The notes below the pieces were generated by a model. That model was given only the letters and a program-made list of their open reading frames with translations, ran no database searches and was not told where the DNA came from. This document shows positions 20,444-31,484 of a DNA stretch of 64,000 nt, piece after piece. Source of the stretch: Myxococcales bacterium (GTDB lineage: Bacteria > Myxococcota_A > Polyangia > Haliangiales > Haliangiaceae); assembly GCA_016707895.1 (NCBI GenBank), contig JADJGV010000001.1:793501-857500 (forward strand), read 5' to 3'. Made by a program: the position numbers and the translations under genes. Position 1 is the stretch's first letter, and the number at the start of each line of letters is the position of its first letter.

Positions 20444-20460
20444 GGAACAGCGTTCTCTTA
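20444..20460 (+). promoter_or_regulatory. Third operator-like dyad
   Basis: GGAACAGCGTTCTCTTA is the inverted version of the two dyads at 20325 and 20347 (on the minus strand AAGAGAACGCTGTTCC). It lies about 95 bp upstream of them and could support looping, or control a second minus-strand promoter within the AT-rich stretch. Confidence 0.5.
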
Positions 20461-20536
20461 AATGGCTCTTCCACCGGGCTCAACAGCGGTCCGCGAGGCA
20501 AAGGTCGCCACCCGGCCAGCGACCGGGTCGGCAGGG

Positions 20537-22589
20537 TCACGGCGTGACCCTCGCGCCGGCCCAGTCGGCGTAGTCGTTGAAGCCGCCGTCGGCCGTCGGT
20601 TCGACGATCAGCCTCAGCGTCTGCGCGCCGGTGATGTCGACCGCCACCGCCACCTTGGCGCTCGCGCCGGTCAGGTCGCGCTGCGGTACCGCTCGACCCC
20701 GTCGACCACCACCACGAACACCGCGCTGCCGGTCAGCCCGACCTCGTCATCGATCCCGACGTCGCTCGTGAACGTCCGGTACGCCCCACCCAGCGGCACC
20801 GTCACCTCCGCCCGCGCCGTGACGCCGAGCCCCTTCGCGTACGTCGCGCCGTTGATCGTCAGCACCCGCCCGTCGCCCGCCAGCTGCCCGCCGTTGCTGC
20901 GGTCCTTCTCCACCGGGCCCCACGCGTTGGCCACCGGCACCCACGCCAGGTCGCTCACGTAGCGTGGACCGGGCGGCGGCGTGGCGTTGGCGGTCACCAT
21001 CGCGCCGGCCCAGTCGGCGTAGTCGTTGAAGCCGCCGTCGGCCGTCGGCTCGACGATCAGCCCTCAGCGTCTGCGCGCCGGTGATGTCGACCGCCACCGC
21101 CACCTTGGCGCTCGCGCCGGTCAGGGTCGCGCTGCGGTACCGCTCGACCCCGTCGACCACCACCACGAACACCGCGCTGCCGGTCAGCCCGACCTCGTCA
21201 TCGATCCCGACGTCGCTCGTGAACGTCCGGTACGCCCCACCCAGCGGCACCGTCACCTCCGCCCGCGCCGTGACGCCGAGCCCCTTCGCGTACGTCGCGC
21301 CGTTGATCGTCAGCACCCGCCCGTCGCCCGCCAGCTGCCCGCCGTTGCTGCGGTCCTTCTCCACCGGGCCCCACGCGTTGGCCACCGGCACCCACGCCAG
21401 GTCGCTCACGTACCGCGACGCGCCGATCGCCGCGAAGTTCGCCGTGATGGTCTTGCTCGCGGTCATCGTGACCGTGAGGGGGTTGGTGGTGCCGGTCGCG
21501 TCGCCCGACCAGCCGATGAACTGGTAGCCCGCGCTCGGCGCCGCGGTCAGGGTGACAGCGGCGCCGGCCGCGTAGGCCGGCTGGTTCGGGCTGCGCGCCA
21601 CCGCGCCGTTCACCGCCGTGACGTTCAGCGAGTACGTCGTCGCCGCCTTGGTCAGCGTCAGCGCGTCGATCACCGCGCCGCTGGTGGTGATGAACTGGAA
21701 CGAGACCGCGGTCGCGCTGGCGTCGACGAGCATCGCGCCGTACCCGCCGTTGTACCGGACCAGGCTGCCTGGCAGCGCGGCGCCCACGGGGTCAAGCTGC
21801 GGCCGCCGAGGCCGTTCACGAAGTATGGGATGCCGTCGATGCTGAAGCGCTCGTAGTGGTGATCGTGGCCGGCGAGCACCGCGTGCGCGCCCCAGGCCTG
21901 GAACGGCCAGCGCATCGCCAGCGTGCTGCCGTGGTTCCCCGACGAGTACGGCGCGTGGTGGAAGTAGACGATCTTCCACGGGGCGGTCGACGCGGCCAGC
22001 GCGGCGCGCAGCCACTGCGCCTGGATCGACGTGCTCGACGTGCCGTGCGGCTCCGCCGGATCGCTGTCGAGCACGAAGAAGTGCACCGGCCCCTGCACGA
22101 CCTGGTAGTACCGCTCGCCCGCGCCGTTGGTCGGGAGCGTGAAGTAGTTGAGGTAGGGCGTCGCGCCGGGCGTTCCCCAGTCGTGGTTTCCGAGCGCGGG
22201 CCAGAAGCGGTTGGTGGTCGCGCCCGGGCCGTAGCTGCCGGTGTACGGGAAGATGTAGCTCCGGTAGTACTGGCCGACGTTGGCGTCGATCGTCGTCGCG
22301 CTCCCGACCTCGTAGTTGTTGTCCCCGAGCGTGATGACGTGGTCCGGGTTCCAGCTCCGGACCAGGTTCGCGACGGCGGCCTCGGCGGCACCGGCGAATC
22401 CGTAGTCGCCGATCGCGGCGAACCGGACGCTGGTCGCCGTCTGCGCGCCGGCCCCCTCACCGAGGGGACGTCGTCGGATGACGACTCGCGGCCGGGCACC
22501 TCGTCGAGGTCGGCGCAGGCGCTCGCGCAGGCGATGGTGAGCAGGCACGCCAAGATCGGCGACGAGCGGCGCATCGAAGACGTCAGCAT
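20537..22589 (-). pseudogene. Metallophosphoesterase lipoprotein with InlB-like repeat and two NPCBM modules (four apparent frameshifts)
   Basis: The start at ATG 22589 has a Shine-Dalgarno AAGGAG and the signal LLTIACASAC. The calcineurin-like core shows all metal motifs: GDYGF, LGDNNYE, ALGNHDWG, YFHHAPY and AGHDHHYERF. After the catalytic domain come a YNGGYGAMLVD strand region, a bacterial-repeat domain (YQFIGWSGDATGTTNPL) and two NPCBM-type carbohydrate-binding modules (YVSDLAWVPVANAWGPVEKD ... FNDYADWAGA). The reading frame must change near 22452-22468, 21781-21805, 21060-21066 and 20671-20678. Intact, it would be a secreted or surface phosphatase/nuclease tethered to polysaccharide. 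Either decayed, or the sequence contains indel errors at C/G runs. Confidence 0.65.
20551..21412 (-). repeat. Near-identical direct duplication of an NPCBM module
   Basis: 20551-20961 and 21000-21412 are almost identical over about 411-413 bp and encode the same module. The length difference is two single-base indels (TCAGGTCG versus TCAGGGTCG; CAGCCTCAG versus CAGCCCTCAG), each coinciding with a frame change. The copies are joined by a 39-bp Pro/Gly linker. Confidence 0.85.
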
Positions 22590-22627
22590 CGTTGGGCTCC
22601 TTGATGGCAACGCTGGCTCGCGCGACG

Positions 22628-24265
<1,638 letters not shown>

Positions 24266-24315
24266 GGCACTTCTCCGAGGTGAGCGGTCTGGGTTCGACG
24301 CGGCCGGGGCCCGCG

Positions 24316-26052
24316 CTACGGCGTCCACCAGTTGCCGGAGACGACGAGCATCGCCATCAGCTTGAGCGAGTCGCTGTAGTAGTCGGTGGGCGGCTGCTGC
24401 ACGACCGCGGCCCACGCGGCGTCGAGCCACGGCTGGTTGGTGCCGACCGCCGGCTCGATCATCGCGGCGACCGCCAGCGGCGCCAGGAACGCCATCACCG
24501 CGCCGCCGCCGTAGCCGACGCCGTCGAGCGTGTAGCCGGTTCGCAACCGCGCCGGCACGTCCGCCGTCGCGCGGCGGATCCCGGCGTTCAAGCGCTGGAT
24601 GACCGCGCGCGCGCGCGCGTCGCCGCTGAGCAAGTAGTCAGTCGCCAGCCGCAGCGGCACCCGACACGCGTTCCAGCTGTAGTGGCCGTCGTTGGGCCCT
24701 TCGAGCCACGCCGGCGGCGCTGGCCGCGGGGCGGCGCCGCTCGCGCCGACGGCGAAGTCGGGCACCAGGCCGGTCGCCGGCGCGTAGCCCGCCTGCAGGG
24801 CGCTCAGCGTCGCGTACGCGCGATCGCTGATCGCGATCCACCGCGCGCTGCCGGTGGCCGCCGCGAACGCCTTGAGGTGGCCCGGCATCACGTCGGACGT
24901 GCGCGTGCCGTCGTAGTGCCGGTCGGTCGCGGGCAACGGTCCACCGATCAGCAACGACCCGGCGGGGTGGACGTCGGTGGCGAGGATCGCGGCGAGCATG
25001 CGCAGCGCCGCGCCGCGGTAGTCGATCGCGCCGGCCGATCCCCACTGACGGTCGGCCAGCAGGAGCGCGTACGCGATGTCCAGATCGGCGTCGGTGGCGG
25101 TGGTCGCGCCGGGCGCGGTGTGGCAAGCCGCGTCTTGCGCCCACGCCATCAGCGACGGCTGGGCCGCGACGCCGTGGCTGCTCACGTATCGGTAGAGACC
25201 GTCGAAGATCAGCTGGGCGTCGGGGTCGGCGCCGGCCATCAGCGCGGCGACCAGCATCCCGTAGCCCTGGCCCTCCGACGACACACGGATCGGCTGGCCG
25301 CTGGCGGCGTTGTTCACACGGTAGGTCCCCGCGACGCAGCCCGGCACGAGGTGCGCGGCCTTCCACTGGCGGTAGAACGCGAGCGTGACCTGATCGAGCG
25401 TGGCCGGCGTAGCGCCTGTCGGCTGGCGGACCCCGGCGGTGACGTAGCCGCCGTGGGTGCCGAACGGCCGCGCCCCCGCCGCGAAGCGCCAGCGCTGGTT
25501 CGCGCCGCCCAGGCACGGCCACACCACGGCGATCGTGTCATCGGCGGTGCTGGCGCCGGCGACGTCGAGGCACTTGCCCTCGTAGCCGGCGATCGTGCCG
25601 TCGACGCGGACCGTCCACTGCTGGGTCGCGGCGCCGGTGCAGGTGCGGAGCTCGACGCGACGCCCCTGTCCCCACCGGATCCCGGCCGCGCTGGGGTCGA
25701 CCGTGACGCAGCGATCGCCCAGGCCGCGGATGGTCGAGCCGACCAGGGCCCAGCGCTGGCTCGCCTGGCCACCACACGACCACATCACCAGGCTCGCCCC
25801 GTCCGCCGCGACCCGCCCACGGACGTCGAGGCACTTGTCGGCGAGCCCGAGCAGCGGCCGCCCACCCACCAGCGACGCCGCCACGGGGGCGGGCTCGACG
25901 CCCTCGGTGAGGCACGCCGCTGCCCCGAGCATCGCCAGCACCCAGACCCGCGGCGCCGCGTGCGCGCGACGCCAGCGACCGCGATCGGACCCGGGTGGGA
26001 GCAGCGGTGCGTGGGGCGCCATGTCTAGAAGACGGCGCGGCGGCATCGCCAT
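24316..26052 (-). CDS. Ricin-type lectin plus glycoside hydrolase family 8 lipoprotein
   Basis: A protein of roughly 570-580 residues. A hydrophobic signal VWVLAMLGAAAC ends in a lipobox. The ricin B-type lectin domain has ASQRWAL, ATQQWTV and ANQRWRF motifs. The catalytic domain is GH8 (endoglucanase/chitosanase/BcsZ-like): VSSEGQGYGMLVA contains the proton-donor Glu, ATDADLDIAYALLLAD the family Asp, and YYSDSLKLMAMLVVSGNWW the C-terminal helix. Start uncertain: GTG 26067, ATG 26052, 26046 or 26022 are all in frame and none has a clear ribosome site. Cleaves beta-1,4-glucan or chitosan-like polymers by family precedent. Confidence 0.85.
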   Translation of the reverse strand: MAMPPRRLLDMAPHAPLLPPGSDRGRWRRAHAAPRVWVLAMLGAAACLTEGVEPAPVAASLVGGRPLLGLADKCLDVRGRVAADGASLVMWSCGGQASQRWALVGSTIRGLGDRCVTVDPSAAGIRWGQGRRVELRTCTGAATQQWTVRVDGTIAGYEGKCLDVAGASTADDTIAVVWPCLGGANQRWRFAAGARPFGTHGGYVTAGVRQPTGATPATLDQVTLAFYRQWKAAHLVPGCVAGTYRVNNAASGQPIRVSSEGQGYGMLVAALMAGADPDAQLIFDGLYRYVSSHGVAAQPSLMAWAQDAACHTAPGATTATDADLDIAYALLLADRQWGSAGAIDYRGAALRMLAAILATDVHPAGSLLIGGPLPATDRHYDGTRTSDVMPGHLKAFAAATGSARWIAISDRAYATLSALQAGYAPATGLVPDFAVGASGAAPRPAPPAWLEGPNDGHYSWNACRVPLRLATDYLLSGDARARAVIQRLNAGIRRATADVPARLRTGYTLDGVGYGGGAVMAFLAPLAVAAMIEPAVGTNQPWLDAAWAAVVQQPPTDYYSDSLKLMAMLVVSGNWWTP

Positions 26053-26160
26053 CTCGCCCGATCGCACGTCCGATCGACGCGCGCATGGCGGCGGTGTGCG
26101 AAGCGTAGCGAGCGATACGCGAACTACGCGTGCCGGCGCGGCGGATGCGCCACGCGCCGC

Positions 26161-27422
26161 TCAGCGCAGCAGGATGCGGCCGAACGTCGGCGGCGAGTCC
26201 ACCGCGCCGAGCGGTCGCCACGGGCTGATGAACGCGGGCTCGCCGACCGGCGTCCCCGCGAGCGTCTCGATCCGGATCACGCCGGCGCCGCCGCCCCCGC
26301 CGCCGAGCTGCGTCGCGTCGGTCGCGTTCCCGCCGTTGGTGCCGCTCGACGAACCGGCGCCGCCGCCCGCTCGTCCGCCGCTGGCGGTGGCGGTCCCAAC
26401 GGGGCCATCGGCGCCCGCCGTCGCGCTCGCACCGCCACCGCCGCCGCCACCACCGTTGGCCGCAAGGCGCGCGCCGGCCAGCTCGACCAGCGGCGCTTGC
26501 AAGAGAATCGTTCCGCCCGCACCGCCGCCGCCGCCCATCGCAGTGCCCGCGCCGCCGCCACCGCCGACGTCGATCACCCCGTGGATCCGGATCGCCCGGC
26601 CCGCCGAGATCTGGAGCGCGCCGCCGCCACCACCACCCGCGGCGAGGCCGTTGTTGCCCGCGCCACCACCGCTGCCGCCGACCAGCGGCTCGGCGAGGGG
26701 GCTGGCGCACATGGTCGGGTCGCCGGGCAGCACGGTCACCGCGCCGACCCCGCCCCAGGTGGCGTTGGCGCCGCCGCTGCCCCCGCCGGGCCCGACCGGC
26801 TGCGAGCCAGGACCACAGCCGGTCGCGGGCTGCGAGGCGACGCCACCGCGCCCGCCGCCGGGACCGCCGAACGGTGGCGCCGTCGCGCCGAGGTCGATCG
26901 TGCCCGCGACGTCGACCTCGTCGGTGGCGATCAGGATGAGCGCGTTGTCACCGATCACCCGGACGTCGGCGCCGGCCGCGACCACGAAGCGCGGCGAGGC
27001 GAGGGCCGCCACGCCGCTGGCGACGATCGTGAAGCTGACGCCATCGACGACACCCTGCCCCGGCCCGCGGACCGTCGCGCCCTCACGCGTGATCGCGCCG
27101 GTCGTGGTGTCGATGGTGGCGCGTCCGGCCGGCAGCTCCACGGCGGCGGTGATGCCCGCGAGGTCGACGGCCGCGCCGCCGTTGGCGAGCGCGTACGCGA
27201 ACGGGCCGAAGTGGTCCGGCACGCAGATCCCGCCCTCGGGCGCTTCGTCCTCCCAGCGGACCCCGGCCGCGCAGCTCGGATCGGCGAACGCGCAGCCGCC
27301 AAGCACGCATCGCCCCGGACACGCGAGGTCATCGCCATCGTCGCAGGCGTGGCGCGGCTCCCGCAGGCAGCCCCCATCGCGGCGAGATTACCGACGAGGA
27401 CCATCGTTCGAAGGGTGCGCAT
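26161..27422 (-). CDS. Gly-rich lipoprotein with Cys-rich N-terminus (one apparent frameshift)
   Basis: The ATG at 27422 gives the signal VLVGNLAAMGAACG. To join it to the main frame, reading must shift near 27345-27375, after which it runs HACDDGDDLACPGRC and GGCAFADPSC, a Cys pattern common in myxobacterial surface proteins. The body is beta-helix-like (VDLAGITAAVELPAGRATI, VVDGVSFTIVASG) with long Gly tracts (GGGGGAGTAMGGGGGAGG), as in large cell-surface proteins where Gly loops alternate with hydrophobic strands. Function unknown, probably extracellular. Confidence 0.6.
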
Positions 27423-27507
27423 CGCCGGCAGCACCGAGGATAGGAGTCGCGGTGGTCGCGGACAAGGCGCGCCTTGACAACTTCGACTCGACGCGGATGC
27501 TGTATAG

Positions 27508-29005
27508 GTGCCCGCGCCTGGACGCTCCGACCTCGACGACGGCGCGCCGCGTTACCAGCTGCTCGGGTACCTCGCCAGCGGCGGCATGGCCGAGCTGTAC
27601 TTCGCGCGGGTCGTGGGCCTGGCGGGCTTCGAACGCCACGTCGTGCTGAAGCGCATCGTGGCGCACCACGCGCGCGATCCCGAGTTCGTGGCCATGTTCC
27701 TGGACGAGGCGCGCCTCGCCGCCCAGCTCCACCATCCGAACATCGCGCAGGTCTTCGACATCGGCAGGATGGTCGACTCCTACTTCTTCACGATGGAGTA
27801 CATCCACGGCGAGTCGGCGCGCGCGCTGTTTCGCCGCTGCGTCGCGCAGCAACGGACGATGCCGCTGCACCTCGTCCTGACCGTCGTGGCGGGCGCCGCG
27901 GCCGGGTTGCACTACGCGCACGAGAAACGGAGCCCCCGACGAGGTGCCGCTCGCGATCGTGCACCGCGACGTCTCGCCGTCCAACGTCATGATCGGCTTC
28001 GACGGCGCGGTCAAGGTGGTCGACTTCGGCATCGCCCGCGCGGTCACGCGGTCGGTCGAGACCCGCTCCGGCGTGGTGCGCGGCAAGCTCGGCTACATGG
28101 CGCCCGAGCAGTGCAAGGGCGAGCCCCTCGACCGCCGGTGCGACGTGTTCGCGTTGGGCATCATGCTGTTCGAGCTGGCGACGATGACGCGGCTGTACGA
28201 GGCCGAGAGCGAGCACGGCATCATCGAGGCCCTCGCGAGCGAGGCACCGCGTCCCAGCGCGCGGCGCCCGGAGTTGCCGGCCGCGCTCGACGCGATCGTC
28301 GCGCGCGCGCTCGCGCGCCGCCGCGAGGATCGATACCCGACGGCGGCCGAGCTGATCCTCGATCTGGAGCAGCTCGCCGCGCAGGAGCGGCGCACCATGT
28401 CGCCCCTCGCGCTGGGCGCCTTCATGCGGGACGTGTTCGGAGCGCGCCCCGAACCGTGGGCCGAGCTGCGCGCGGCGGCCGACGCGACCGGCACGGGCGA
28501 GCGGCTGGCGTCAGCGCCAACGCCGACGCCTCCGGCCGACGGCCTCTGGGGGTCGTGGCAGGGTGCGCTCGAAGGTTGGTTGGCCGCGGGCGGCGACGGC
28601 GCCACCGCCGCGGCGCGCCCCGACGCGTCGCCCCACCCGACGGCGCCGACGGTGCATCGCCCGGGCGCGATCTCCGCCCCGCCGTCGCGTCGACGGCGCT
28701 GGCGCTGGGGGGTGGCGGCGCTGGCGGCTGGCGTCATGCTCGCCGTCACGACGCGCTACGTGACGCGCGACGCCCCCGCGCGCGCGCTAGCCAACGAGAC
28801 CGGCGCCGCGGTGACGCCACCCGCGCCGCGGCCATCGCCGGCGAGCGCCACGCTCGAGCCGCCCCGCGTCGCCCCGACGGCGAGCGCCACCGACGCGGTC
28901 GCGCCGGCACCCGCCAAGGGCGCCCCACGCCGACGGCGCGCGAACGCCGCCAAGCCGGCCCACGACTGCGGCGACCCGGACGGGCTCTATCCACCATGCG
29001 ATTGA
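27508..29005 (+). CDS. Hanks-type Ser/Thr protein kinase with membrane segment (one apparent frameshift)
   Basis: An N-terminal kinase domain: P-loop LASGGMAELYFAR, VAIK-type Lys in HVVLKRI, HRDVSPSNVM catalytic loop, VDFGIAR (DFG) and GYMAPEQ. The first about 140 codons are in one frame. A slip in the C-run at 27933-27937 (AGCCCCCGAC, one C too many) is needed to reach SPDEVPLAIVHRDV. After the kinase come a Pro/Ala juxtamembrane region, one transmembrane helix (GVAALAAGVMLAV) and a basic Pro-rich extracellular tail. TTGACA at 27474 may be its -35. Overlaps the next gene by 10 bp. Regulatory target unknown. Confidence 0.75.
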
Positions 29006-29733
29006 CGTCGCTCGCCGTCGCGGCGTCGGGGCTCGCGGCGCTCATCGCGCTCATCGCGGGCGCCGCCCCGGCGGCGGCCCAGCCGTCCGCCCGCGAGGCG
29101 CGCGCCAACGCGGCGTTCGACGCCGGCGATCTCGACACCGCGCTCCGCGAGTTCGAGGCGGCCTTGGCCGAAGCGCCGCGGCCGAACCTGCTCTATGTGA
29201 TCGGGCGGGTCCACGTGGCGCGCGGGGACTGCGCCGCGGCGGTCCCGTACTTCGATCGCTTCCTGGCGACCCACCCCGGCCCGAACGCCGCGGCGAGCGC
29301 GCGCACCGAGATCGCGCGCTGTCGGGACGGCCTGTCTCCACCGGCGCGCGCCACGCCGCTCACCACGCCCCCCGGGACGGTGACCGCGCCGCCACCCGCC
29401 CGCCTCGCGCTCTTCGACGATCGCGTCGGTCAGGTGCTGGTCGTCGCGGGCGTCGCCGCCGCGGTCACCGGCGCGGTGTTGTACGTCCAGGCCCGCGGCA
29501 TGGAGTGCGCCGGTGACCCGTGCTTCGGCCCGACCTTCGACGAGTTCGTCGCGTCGGAGCGTCGCGCCCACGATCGGTGGGCGCTCGCGATGGTCGCGGG
29601 GGGCGCGGGCGCCGCGCTGCTGGTCGCGGGCGGGCTGCGCTTCACGCTGCGCGATCGCGCCACCGCGTCGCCCCAGCTCGGCGTCGCGCCGAACCAGTCC
29701 GGTGCGATGGTCGTGGTCGCCGGCCCCTTCTGA
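28996..29733 (+). CDS. TPR-containing secreted/membrane protein
   Basis: A 245-residue protein with a cleavable signal (IALIAGAAPAAAQ), two to three TPR-like repeats (ARANAAFDAGDLDTALREFE, LLYVIGRVHVARGDCAAAVPY), a Pro/Thr linker and two C-terminal membrane helices (VLVVAGVAAAVTGAVLYV; MVAGGAGAALLVAGGL). Such TPR proteins often sit beside Ser/Thr kinases in myxobacteria and the gene overlaps the kinase. It ends 13 bp from the convergent sigma factor gene. Confidence 0.75.
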   Translation: MRLTSLAVAASGLAALIALIAGAAPAAAQPSAREARANAAFDAGDLDTALREFEAALAEAPRPNLLYVIGRVHVARGDCAAAVPYFDRFLATHPGPNAAASARTEIARCRDGLSPPARATPLTTPPGTVTAPPPARLALFDDRVGQVLVVAGVAAAVTGAVLYVQARGMECAGDPCFGPTFDEFVASERRAHDRWALAMVAGGAGAALLVAGGLRFTLRDRATASPQLGVAPNQSGAMVVVAGPF

Positions 29734-29746
29734 CGGTGCCCAGGCA

Positions 29747-30625
29747 TCACGCCGGCGGCGGGTCGTCGCCGAGCATCCGCGCCACCGACAGCGACAGCTG
29801 GCTCCAGAACTCCGCCACCAGCTCCGCGACCTCGGCCGACGGGGCCGCGAGCTCGGCGGCGAGGCGCCGCGGCACGTCGGCCCCCAGGCGGGCGCGCACC
29901 CGCTCGACGGTGCGGTGCAGCGACGAGCGATGGCGCCCGACCAGCGCCGCGACCTGATCCAGGCTGAGGCCGTCGATGACGTGCAGCTTGAACACCATCC
30001 GGTCGTGCCGCGGCAGCGTCGCCAGGCACGCCTCGATCACCGCGCGGATCGTGGCGCCGTGGCGGCCCCGATCGAGCGCCGCGGCGGGGCCGCGCGGGTC
30101 GAGGGCGACCGGCTCGTCGACGGGATCGTCGCGGCGCGCGCGCGCCTGCGCGTCGAGCGCCATGCGCACGGCGAACGTGCGGAGCCAGGCTGCGAGCGGC
30201 CCAGTCCCTGCGTAGCGGGCGATCCGCCCCGGCACGCCGTCCTGTGCGACGAACAGCTTGATCCAGATCTGCTGGAGCAGCTCGTCGTGGGCGACGGCGT
30301 AGCGCTGCAGCGTCGTCACCAGCATCGCGTCGTAGGCGTCGTGAAAGGCGGCGAGCGCCCGCGGCGCGCCGCGCGCGCAGGCCCACGCCAGATACAGGTC
30401 GGCCACGTGAGGCGGCGCGGTCGCGTGCTGCGCCCGGAGGAACGCCGCGAACTCAGCCAGGTCGACACCGAGATCGCGACAGGTCTCGATCGCCGCGACG
30501 ATCGCGCTCGAGATCCCATCAGCCTCCGCCACGTCAGCACCCGCGCCGTTCGCAAGCGCCGATGACTCGTCTTCACGCTTCGGAGGCATTCTGGACACGT
30601 TACTAGCCCGGTCGAGGGTGTCCAT
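29747..30625 (-). CDS. Sigma-70 family RNA polymerase sigma factor
   Basis: A 292-residue protein with an ECF-like layout. Region 2 is recognisable (FHDAYDAMLVTTLQRY, DELLQQIWIKLFVA, LAAWLRTFAVRMAL) and region 4 is a clear HTH (LPRHDRMVFKLHVIDGLSLDQVAALVGRHRSSLHRTVERV). The N-terminal 75 residues are an extra acidic/Ala-rich segment. Myxobacteria have many such orphan ECF-type factors. No anti-sigma gene is adjacent. A second in-frame ATG at 30589 is possible. Confidence 0.8.
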   Translation of the reverse strand: MDTLDRASNVSRMPPKREDESSALANGAGADVAEADGISSAIVAAIETCRDLGVDLAEFAAFLRAQHATAPPHVADLYLAWACARGAPRALAAFHDAYDAMLVTTLQRYAVAHDELLQQIWIKLFVAQDGVPGRIARYAGTGPLAAWLRTFAVRMALDAQARARRDDPVDEPVALDPRGPAAALDRGRHGATIRAVIEACLATLPRHDRMVFKLHVIDGLSLDQVAALVGRHRSSLHRTVERVRARLGADVPRRLAAELAAPSAEVAELVAEFWSQLSLSVARMLGDDPPPA

Positions 30626-30719
30626 GGGCAGGGAGTTGGGCGTCCTGAAAGGCGAAATGATGTCGGACGCATAGATGCTCCCCTCGGAATGGACGGCCCC
30701 AGGCGATCGCAGATTCCGC

Positions 30720-30751
30720 TTGACCTCGAGAAGAAGAATGAATATTCATTC
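30720..30751 (+). promoter_or_regulatory. tetR promoter with palindromic operator
   Basis: TTGACC (30720-30725), a 17-bp spacer and TATTCA (30743-30748) form a sigma70-type promoter. The perfect 16-bp palindrome GAATGAATATTCATTC (30736-30751) covers the -10. The ATG follows at 30761. The same palindrome lies before the SDR gene, which fits negative autoregulation. Confidence 0.7.
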
Positions 30752-30760
30752 CGTGTCGAC

Positions 30761-31357
30761 ATGAGGCAGGCAGAAGAGCGGAGCCCGCGGAGAGCGGTGG
30801 GGGACAAGCGGGAGGCGATCCTGGCGGCGGCGCTCGAGCTGTTCGTGGAGCGGGGCTTCCACGGGACGACGGTGCCGGAGATGGCGGAGCGGGCGGGCGT
30901 GGGGGCGGGGACGATCTACCGGCACTTCGCGTCGAAGGAGGCGGTGGTGAACGAGCTGTACCGCGGGCACAAGCAGCTGCTGACGGCGCGGGTGCTGCGC
31001 GACTTCCCGGTCGACGCGGCGGCGCGCGAGCAGTTCAAGGCGCTGTGGCACCGGATGGCCGGCTACGCCGTCGACGAGCCGCTCGGGTTCGCGTTCCTCG
31101 AGCTGCACAACCACCGCTCGTACCTCGACGCCGACAGCCTGGCGATCGAGGCCCGCATCCGCGAGTTCGGCATCGGCTTCCTGGCCGCGGCCCAGCGCCG
31201 CGGCGAGGTCCGCGACGCCGACCCGATGGTCCTGATCGGCATCGTCATGGGGGCGTTCATCGGCCTCGTCCGCTTCGCGGGCGAGTGCAAGCTGACCCTC
31301 GACGAGGCCGCCTGGCGCACTGCCGAGCAGTGCGTCTGGGAAGCCATCCGCGCCTGA
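30761..31357 (+). CDS. TetR family transcriptional regulator
   Basis: A 198-residue repressor. The N-terminal HTH is typical (ILAAALELFVERGFHGTTV, MAERAGVGAGTIYRHFASKEAVVNELY). The C-terminal ligand domain has a TetR_C-type helical pattern with VLIGIVMGAFIGLVRF at the dimer interface. The ATG at 30761 was chosen because upstream in-frame codons lie inside the operator and promoter. Likely represses itself and the downstream SDR gene and is released by a small hydrophobic ligand. Confidence 0.85.
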   Translation: MRQAEERSPRRAVGDKREAILAAALELFVERGFHGTTVPEMAERAGVGAGTIYRHFASKEAVVNELYRGHKQLLTARVLRDFPVDAAAREQFKALWHRMAGYAVDEPLGFAFLELHNHRSYLDADSLAIEARIREFGIGFLAAAQRRGEVRDADPMVLIGIVMGAFIGLVRFAGECKLTLDEAAWRTAEQCVWEAIRA

Positions 31358-31401
31358 TGCGCATCCCATGGTGCTGCAATCGTTAGCGTTTCGACAGTGA
31401 C

Positions 31402-31419
31402 GGAATGAATATTCATTCC
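31402..31419 (+). promoter_or_regulatory. TetR operator before the SDR gene
   Basis: A perfect 18-bp palindrome GGAATGAATATTCATTCC, matching the operator at 30736-30751. It lies 66 bp before the SDR start, where it would overlap the promoter. Confidence 0.75.
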
Positions 31420-31484
31420 CTGACCACCGCTTTCCTGAGCCGCCCAGGCTCACCAACCCTTCGTCACGACACAGGAGATTCGCC

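Larger units (their letters stand above)
20314..20536. other. AT-rich regulatory island without coding sequence
   Basis: About 160 bp (20315-20465) are strikingly AT-rich in a GC-rich neighbourhood. The stretch holds a near-consensus minus-strand promoter, three copies of an AAGAGAACG-type dyad, and runs such as TGTAATTAAAG. The remaining 70 bp to 20536 are GC-rich and featureless. I see no open reading frame of note. Confidence 0.7.

Noticed and set aside
20314..20460. Replication origin or integration site, because of the AT-rich composition
   Set aside because: No DnaA-box cluster, no tRNA, no integrase and no flanking direct repeats; the promoter/operator structure explains the sequence.
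27474..27510. Consensus-like promoter of the kinase (TTGACA ... TGTATAGG)
   Set aside because: TTGACA is clear, but the TATA-like segment is 21 or more bp away and a 17-18 bp spacer gives only ATGCTG/TGCTGT, so I did not list it as a promoter.
30625..30720. Shared operator for the sigma factor and tetR
   Set aside because: The palindrome covers only the tetR promoter; nothing similar lies near the sigma factor start.
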